Part shown: positions 19,072 through 23,499 of the stretch, piece after piece
Layout of the letters: each line of letters starts with the position of its first letter
Position numbering within the stretch: the first letter of the stretch is position 1
Assembly (NCBI GenBank): GCA_009602725.1
Contig: WELB01000050.1
Location: 233,451 to 256,949 of the forward strand
Origin: Spirogloea muscicola
Lineage: Eukaryota; Streptophyta; Zygnematophyceae; Spirogloeales; Spirogloeaceae
Direction: 5' to 3'
DNA length: 23,499 nucleotides
Translations under genes and position numbers: made by a program
Notes under the pieces: model-generated
Told to the model about the DNA's origin: nothing
What the model saw: only the letters and a program-made list of their open reading frames with translations
The model's database searches: none

Positions 19072-19824
19072 TCAGTAACCCCTGCTAAGCAGCCGCAAAT
19101 CAGAGAGGCTAGGGTTCTGAAAGTGGGTCCCCTGGCCAGAGCCAGAGGCAGCAGCAAGAGCCCGGCCGGCACGAAGGTGCAGCGCACGGGCCATCGACCG
19201 CTGCAGCGAGACGGCCAGTCGCATGCGATACAATCGCGCCAGCGACCCTGCTGCAGGGAAGTCTACAGGCTCCCCATGGAAGCGACGGGCGATGGTGTGG
19301 CGGGCGAGCTGGGTGAGCAGCTCGAGCCACCGAGCGCCCAGCGCCCCATGGGTGTCTATGGCCAACGGGAAGCACTTGTCTGCCGGCGGATGGTCAGCGT
19401 ACTTGAGCTCCTTAGCGCGAGCGGCGCCGGCGACCGCATACCCAGCCTTGGTGGCACACTGGGCTGGGTGGGAGCGGTCGAAGGCGTCGGTGGTCACCAC
19501 GTCCAGGAGAAGACGTGGCCCGCCGGCCTGTGGGGTGGCCACCAGGTCTACGCGCCGGGCGTGGAGACCGTCGGCCCTGTCCTGGAGCGGCATGACGCCA
19601 GAGTGCTCCGCAGCCACCGAGAAGCCCGCCTCCGCCAGGATGCCATGCATCGCATCGCGGAGGCGGTCGTGGGCCGCCGTCCGCTCGCCGCCGTAGGCGC
19701 AGCGCAGGACGTGGGCGGCCAGCTCCCCAGACTCGGCCCCTCGCTCGCCGCATTCGCATTGTCGCACGCCCTGGAGACAAGGAGGCGGCAGTCCCAGGAG
19801 CCGGTGGACTGCAGTGCGAAATAA
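19072..19824 (-). mobile_element. LINE copy E9: intact finger and endonuclease-like C-terminal domain
   Basis: An uninterrupted - strand frame of about 250 codons ends SDLRLLSRGY. The finger is C-E-C-x(12)-H-x(3)-C (first Cys codon at about 19758). Then come RRVDLVATP (Asp codon about 19548), RLLLDVVTTDAF (Asp about 19503) and ARAKELKYAD (Lys about 19404). This D / D-V-V / K-x-x-K-Y order resembles the PD-(D/E)XK restriction-like endonuclease of R2-type and green-algal Dualen-type LINEs; the assignment is inference from motif layout. The downstream helical region has YRMRLAVSLQRSMARALHL. There is no reverse-transcriptase core in the copy. Its upstream end meets the LTR of the next element at 19825. 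Confidence 0.75.
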
Positions 19825-19963
19825 TGTAACGGGCCACGCCAAAGGGCGGACAGGGTACCCCGCAGCGTGTGTCACCCGTCTAGTTCTCGGTATTTCTGGG
19901 GACCGTCTCTTACATCATCCGCTAACCTTTATCTCCTGATTCTGGGTTAGCCTATCCGCTACA
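19825..19963 (-). repeat. LTR (3' LTR in element orientation)
   Basis: 139 bp. The right-hand 65 bp (CTCTTACATCATCCGCTAAC, CTTTATCTCCTGATTCTGGG, TTAGCCTATCCGCTACA) is nearly identical to the other LTR. The middle part is unrelated or highly diverged. Confidence 0.72.
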
Positions 19964-19989
19964 CTGCTCCCCTCTAATTAGATGGGAGC

Positions 19990-20130
19990 CTCCAGCCTCC
20001 GTCGCATCTCCGACCTCCGTCGCGTTCGCGGCCTCAGTCGCGTCTCCGGCGTACATCGCGTCTCCGCGTCTCCGCCGTATGTCGCCTCTCGAGCCTCCGT
20101 CGCGTCTCGGGCCTTCGTCTCGTCTCTCGG
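19990..20130. repeat. Degenerate CCTCCGTCGCGTCTC minisatellite
   Basis: A run of imperfect ~15-18 bp units built on CCTCCGTCGCGTCTC fills the 3' half of the interior of the small LTR element. Any coding reading of it is low complexity. Confidence 0.75.
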
Positions 20131-20189
20131 GCCGTGTGATCAGGTCGCTCACCCGCCAGGCCTTTCCGCCGCCATTGGAGGAGGCCCCT

Positions 20190-20290
20190 CTGGTGTGCTT
20201 TGTTTGCTTAGCGCTTCCTATGGCCCCCTTCTCGTACTTTGTTCATTTTTTTTTGGGCTGGCTTTTCCAGCCCCTATCCTCAATGCGCGA
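20190..20290 (+). repeat. LINE-type hairpin repeat block inside the LTR element
   Basis: GCTTAGCGCTTCCTATGGCC, CTCGTACTTTGTTCATTTTT and GGGCTGGCTTTTCCAGCCCC match the LINE 3' tail at 18944-19035 in reverse orientation. Either a LINE tail inserted into the LTR element, or the element carried it along. Confidence 0.75.
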
Positions 20291-20427
20291 GCCCTTCTTC
20301 CTCAGGGACTTCAGCTCCTCGGGACCAGCTCCTGGCCGCACCCCACCCTGCCACCCGGCAAGACTTGCCGTCCGGCAATCGAAACCGCGACCTATGCCTC
20401 CAGGTCTTACCCCGGTTCTCCCACCAA

Positions 20428-20559
20428 TGTAACGGGCCACGCCAAAGGCATCTAGACAATTAGACACGACGAAACCACAGGAAGCGGTATTGTGGGGACT
20501 GTCTCTTACATCATCCGCTAACCTTTATCTCCTAATTGTGGATTAGCCTATCCGCTACA
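20428..20559 (-). repeat. LTR (5' LTR in element orientation)
   Basis: 132 bp. It shares the first 21 bp and last ~65 bp with the 19825 copy. It is adjacent to the candidate primer-binding site at 20414-20427. Confidence 0.72.
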
Positions 20560-20775
20560 GTATGTTGTCCAGAGCGGTAGTGGGAGAAATTGCCCGCTGC
20601 AGGTGGGTGGGGGCGTTGGGCCGCGCACCGGGTTAGGATAGCAACAGCCAGCTGGGAGTCATGCAAAGTGGGGAGGGCTGGGAGAGTCTTAAACTGTCGC
20701 TCGATGGTTGCCTGCACCTCCTGCACCACATGAGCTGCCTCGCCCAGAGGGACTCCAAGCACCACTATGCCTAGG
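20560..20775 (-). mobile_element. LINE fragment, post-reverse-transcriptase region
   Basis: The - strand reads VVLGVPLGEAAHVVQEVQAT, LPALPTLHDSQLAVAILTRC and AAQRP. After a one-base shift it gives THLQRAISPTTALDNI, stopping at the LTR. It is the upstream companion of the E7/E9 type of sequence and is cut by the small LTR element on its 3' side. Confidence 0.65.
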
Positions 20776-21060
20776 GATGGGGTCTGGCACCCTACCGGAA
20801 GCTGAAGGGTGGGAAGGCTGGGCTCAGGTGGCTTTGTCCATATCTGGACGAAACCTCCTTGAGCGACAACGTGTCTTGGCGCCTAACACCAGTAACGTGG
20901 TTCAATGGAGTCTGCCTTCCAAACTCTCAAAGCATGCCAACAGGACCTCTTCGCCGCATAATCGCCTCTGTTGATCTTGCTGCCTGGGCTGACGTTTCTG
21001 ATGTTAAGGCTCAATCGCCGTGTACTCGTGCTGCAGGCGAGCAACCACTGGAGCATCTCA
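20776..21060 (+). mobile_element. LINE fragment joined to SGT1 copy C
   Basis: One frame gives [20 protein letters not shown] and [12 protein letters not shown], matching DQVDFAAWARCSDLKAQARC and RAANEQAMGHLQL of E7. The homology ends exactly where SGT1 exon 10 sequence begins, at about 21061. It lies in the opposite orientation to the LINE piece on its left. Confidence 0.65.
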
Positions 21061-22835
21061 TGCTCCCAACATCCTTCCAGTTGGTGGACAGGACGGTGCC
21101 ATTGGACTCCACCTGTTGATACATGCCACAAGGAAGCGGCATCAGCTTACAATTTGCACTCATCAAGAAACACTGCTTGTATCTTACCCTGAGCATTAAA
21201 GTACCTGCAGCCGTTCCAGATTGCAACGACAGCCAGAACTTGACCCATGTACAGCATCCCCCTTGTCCTGCAGCAGCAGCTCAGCAGCATTCTGCCACTG
21301 ACACTGTGGAAGAGGGAGCACTCATTTTTTTTGGCATGGGCACTCACAAATGACTTATTCATAGCACGCCTTGTGTCTTCATCTGCGTTACGATAAATGT
21401 CCTGGAACAATTTGTTGAGCGCTTGGTCACCTTCCAGTTTTTCGCCTTTTTCCTGCAATCACATCTACGTCACTTCTTGTCAACAGGCACATATTAACCT
21501 GAAAGTAAGAACCGCTGATCTGTGGCTAGAACAAGGGCAAGCTGGCTTTCTAGGTGGAGTTGCCTCATCTCTGACCACTTAAGGTTAGTGCTTATGGGAT
21601 TGGAACGCAGGATCGGGAAGGGGACGTGTACCTCTGCCTTCACCTCAGCCTCTAGCTTGTTCCAATCAACGTGCTGTTTCCTAGATGATGGGTAGCTGGT
21701 AGTAGCCTTCTCCTCCTTGACTGTCAGAGAAAGAATCAAAGGTGGTCGCATGTGCACCATTCACCAGCAGAAGAATCTCATCATCAGGAAATATCAGCTA
21801 GGCTCAAGTCAAGGAAGGGACTTCAAAGAAAAACTATTGATCGTCAACTGCTACTTGCGGACAGGCAAAAAGGGCAGTGCTTGAAATGGTCTGGGAGTGC
21901 ATGCACATATACCTGCGACGTATGGCTGGTCAATACTTTGTTGCGCTGTGTACTCCAGACTTTTCCAATTCGTAGGTGCAGCTTTTGCCAGTCGGATCTC
22001 AATCTTGGTACTCATTAAGGTGTACTTGCTTGCATCTGGCAGTATCTATCTTGCACAAGAGACACAGATGGAATCAGCAGGAAACCATGTGCTAAATCGT
22101 GAACCTACTGCCAGATAAAGCCAAGGACAGCCAGCCCCTGAGATACTCCAGCTAGCCAGTCATGCGGGTAGCAGCAACCATCTTGCAGAGAATCACTAAA
22201 CCCTGTGTGTGATTGAAGGTGATGGGGTATGGATTTACCTTGGAAAACAAGCGCAGCTGCAATGTATACCCTTCCACTGGAGTTCCCACGCTCAGCTGTC
22301 ATTCAGAGCATCATGCATGCAATTCAGTCAATGTACGCTCCCTAAGATGCTCCATTGGTCATGGGTCTACAGCAGATGAGGCGTCTGATAAGCTTGGCTG
22401 CTGCATATTGAAGTGCACAGACAGCGATGTGGGTTGTAATGGTAGCATACAATCTGCTCTCCAATGTCAATATAAAGAACTTCAGCTCTTATATTCTTGG
22501 CAAACACTGTAACAACAACTTGCGATGGTATCTGGTACCACTCATGGCTGCACACATCTAAGGACAAGCTGACGTCATTATCATCATCAAATGATAAGCA
22601 GGTGCAAACAAAGAGCTGTTGATTGCAGCTTTTCTTAAGCAAACACTGTATTGACTTTGTCATACCGGTATTTTGGGGGTGGGGAAGCCAGTGGTGGGGG
22701 GGCAACGAGGTCTTTTGCCACAACATCCTCCACTGCTGAGAAGTGATTGCTGATAGGGGTTTCCTCCCTGGGCACAGGCAGCGCCCCTGGTTGTGCAGCT
22801 CCATTTGAATGGGCAGCCCTCCCGCTGCTCTGCAT
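21011..22835 (-). CDS. TPR-less SGT1 copy C with LINE-derived C-terminus (~250 aa)
   Basis: Exons equivalent to 4-10 of copy A are 22840-22666, 22547-22451, 22295-22239, 22045-21913, 21720-21632, 21452-21348 and 21112-21011. Each internal exon has exactly the length of its copy A counterpart, all splice sites are kept, and no frame is broken. An in-frame ATG (22835-22833) early in exon 4 would give a 250-residue protein. It has the Pro/Ala linker, CS domain ([19 protein letters not shown] ... [13 protein letters not shown]) and most of SGS ([29 protein letters not shown]). The end after VGS is replaced by ~15 residues read from the antisense of a LINE fragment, [16 protein letters not shown], then TGA. 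The TPR exons are absent. Whether it is transcribed is unknown; the known SGS end, needed for client binding in SGT1, is partly lost. Confidence 0.72.
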
Positions 22836-22840
22836 CTCCT

Positions 22841-22935
22841 CTGCAAGAACAGCCGCATGGCAAGGAAGAGCACCAGTTAACTAGAAGGGGAGACGCACTT
22901 ATGCATGGTCCTTGTCAATACCTTCTACAGCAGGT
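22841..22935 (-). other. SGT1 intron 3 remnant and duplication breakpoint
   Basis: Sequence up to CTACAGCAGGTGCAACCAA matches intron 3 of copy A (about 7845-7868). Beyond about 22935 homology ends. The duplicated block therefore broke inside intron 3, removing exons 1-3. Confidence 0.75.
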
Positions 22936-23138
22936 GCAACCAACCCCTGCACCAATGGGTCCTTCGCCTTCCGACCGTTGGGCGCCCGCGCCCGCCGTTC
23001 GCGCCGCCGCCGTCGCCGCCGTCGGCGGCGACGGCGGCGGCCCCATTGCCCCCTGCCGCCGCCGGCTGGCGCGCTCGCTTCGCCCCGCTCATGGCCGCGC
23101 CAGGCCCCGGGGCTTCCTCGGGTGCCCCGTTCATGGCT
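22936..23138. other. GC-rich low-complexity region
   Basis: This includes CGCCGCCGTCGCC-type repeats (about 23001-23040). Long open frames exist on both strands but are Ala/Pro/Arg/Gly low complexity, and I support none as a gene. It resembles the GC-rich first-exon or promoter zones seen at the host genes. Confidence 0.4.
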
Positions 23139-23499
23139 GCGCCTTCCGGCTGTTCTTCCCCCCCATGCCATCCCTCCTGCCACTGCTGCTGCCCCACTCC
23201 TCCCATAGCAGCTCCAGCAGGACAGGTCGGCAACGCCCCAATCGGCACTTCGGGCTCTCTTTCCCCCCCCTCCATGCCTCCTGCCACTGCTACTGCCTCA
23301 CTCCTCTAGCAGCTCCAGAAGTGGATGCAGGAAAGGCCCCATGCCAATGAGGGCCTTGTTGACCTGGCATGCGTCCGCTGCAGGAGCTGCTAGAAAAGTG
23401 GAGGAGCAGCAGTGGCAGGAGGGAGGGCGGGGATGGGAAGGAAGACCGGAAGTGCCGATGAGGGCCTTGTCGACCTGTCCAGCGTCTGCTTCTGGAGCT
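23139..23499. repeat. ~110 bp repeat array with direct and inverted units
   Basis: Direct units on the left share CCTGCCACTGCT, CACTCCTC and TAGCAGCTCCAG (about 23177-23222 and 23277-23312). On the right, ATGAGGGCCTTGT-GACCTG begins at 23347 and again at about 23458, a ~110 bp period. The right-hand units are the reverse complement of the left ones: AGTGGCAGGAGG and CGGAAGTGCCGAT mirror CCTGCCACT and ATCGGCACTTCGG. The array runs off the end of the window. Confidence 0.75.

Larger units (their letters stand above)
19825..20559 (-). mobile_element. Small non-autonomous LTR element (TRIM-like), 735 bp
   Basis: Two direct terminal repeats, 19825-19963 and 20428-20559, both begin TGTAACGGGCCACGCCAAAG and end CTATCCGCTACA, with TG...CA edges. 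Read on the - strand, the 5' LTR is followed at once by TTGGTGGGAGAACC, a plausible primer-binding site ending in the CCA complement. The 3' LTR is preceded by AGAGGGGAG, a plausible polypurine tract. The interior is only ~460 bp with no gag or pol, which fits a TRIM. It holds a minisatellite and a LINE-tail hairpin block. LTR centres differ considerably, so the insertion is old or recombined. Flanks (AATAA and GTATG) show no 5-bp target duplication. Confidence 0.72.

Noticed and set aside
19825-19875. Upstream extension of the LINE frame to an ATG at 19875
   Set aside because: The added residues are read from the LTR of the small element; the LINE homology ends at the LTR edge.
20340-20427. 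tRNA-like sequence (GGTTTCGATTGCC on the - strand, near the LTR)
   Set aside because: No full cloverleaf can be drawn; the CCACCA next to the LTR is better explained as a primer-binding site.
22899-23350. Long GC-rich frames on both strands as genes or as a new first exon for SGT1 copy C
   Set aside because: They are Pro/Ala/Arg low complexity and overlap a repeat array, with no recognisable domain and no clear donor joining to exon 4.
1-23499. A prokaryotic defence system, CRISPR array, rRNA or viral replication gene
   Set aside because: None is visible. The genes have spliceosomal introns and plant-lineage identities, and the repeats are LINE and LTR derived.

Overview
The window looks like nuclear DNA of a green alga (Viridiplantae, most likely a chlorophyte). 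The host genes are split by many short GT-AG introns and start in GC-rich, CCG/CGG-repeat-bearing first exons. Two of them are plant-lineage proteins: an ARP7-type actin-related protein and a plant-type dihydrodipicolinate reductase. No prokaryotic operon, rRNA, tRNA or CRISPR array is visible. All exon joins below were read by eye from splice sites, phase and protein continuity; there is no transcript evidence.

Left third (1-8,900), single-copy host genes. A small unrecognised two-exon gene (+, 21-540) converges on ARP7 (-, 1068-3002). After a GC-rich ARP7 5' region and an AT-rich stretch comes a single N (3477), where composition jumps and the dihydrodipicolinate reductase gene begins without its 5' part (+, 3480-5008). 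It converges on a complete 10-exon SGT1 gene (-, 5915-8754; 380 aa; TPR-CS-SGS).

Middle (8,900-12,600), a graveyard of 5'-truncated non-LTR retrotransposon (LINE) pieces in both orientations. They encode only the 3' half of the polyprotein: a stretch after the reverse-transcriptase core, a C-x-C...H...C finger, a restriction-like-endonuclease-type domain, and a C-terminus ending S-D-L-x-x-L-[TS]-R-x-[YF]-stop. Two kinds of non-coding tail with small hairpins recur.

12,900-16,520, an F-box/kelch gene (-) split by a 1.8 kb block. The F-box exons lie at 15825-16519 and the kelch exons at 12932-14020. Between them sit two head-to-head, intron-containing partial copies of SGT1, whose shared 3' ends form an inverted repeat. 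The kelch part carries TAG where a kelch Trp is expected.

16,700-21,060, more LINE pieces, including the best-preserved C-terminal domain (19072-19824). A small LTR-bounded element (19825-20559), read here as a TRIM (terminal-repeat retrotransposon in miniature), lies between LINE fragments.

21,011-22,935, a third SGT1 copy (-). It lacks the TPR exons but keeps every reading frame and splice site from exon 4 to exon 10, and its C-terminus runs into LINE sequence. The window ends in GC-rich low-complexity DNA and a ~110 bp direct/inverted repeat array (23139-23499).

Functionally, SGT1 is known as an HSP90/SKP1-SCF co-chaperone and F-box proteins are SCF substrate receptors. SGT1 fragments lying inside an F-box gene is notable, but on this evidence it is a rearrangement, not a designed module.
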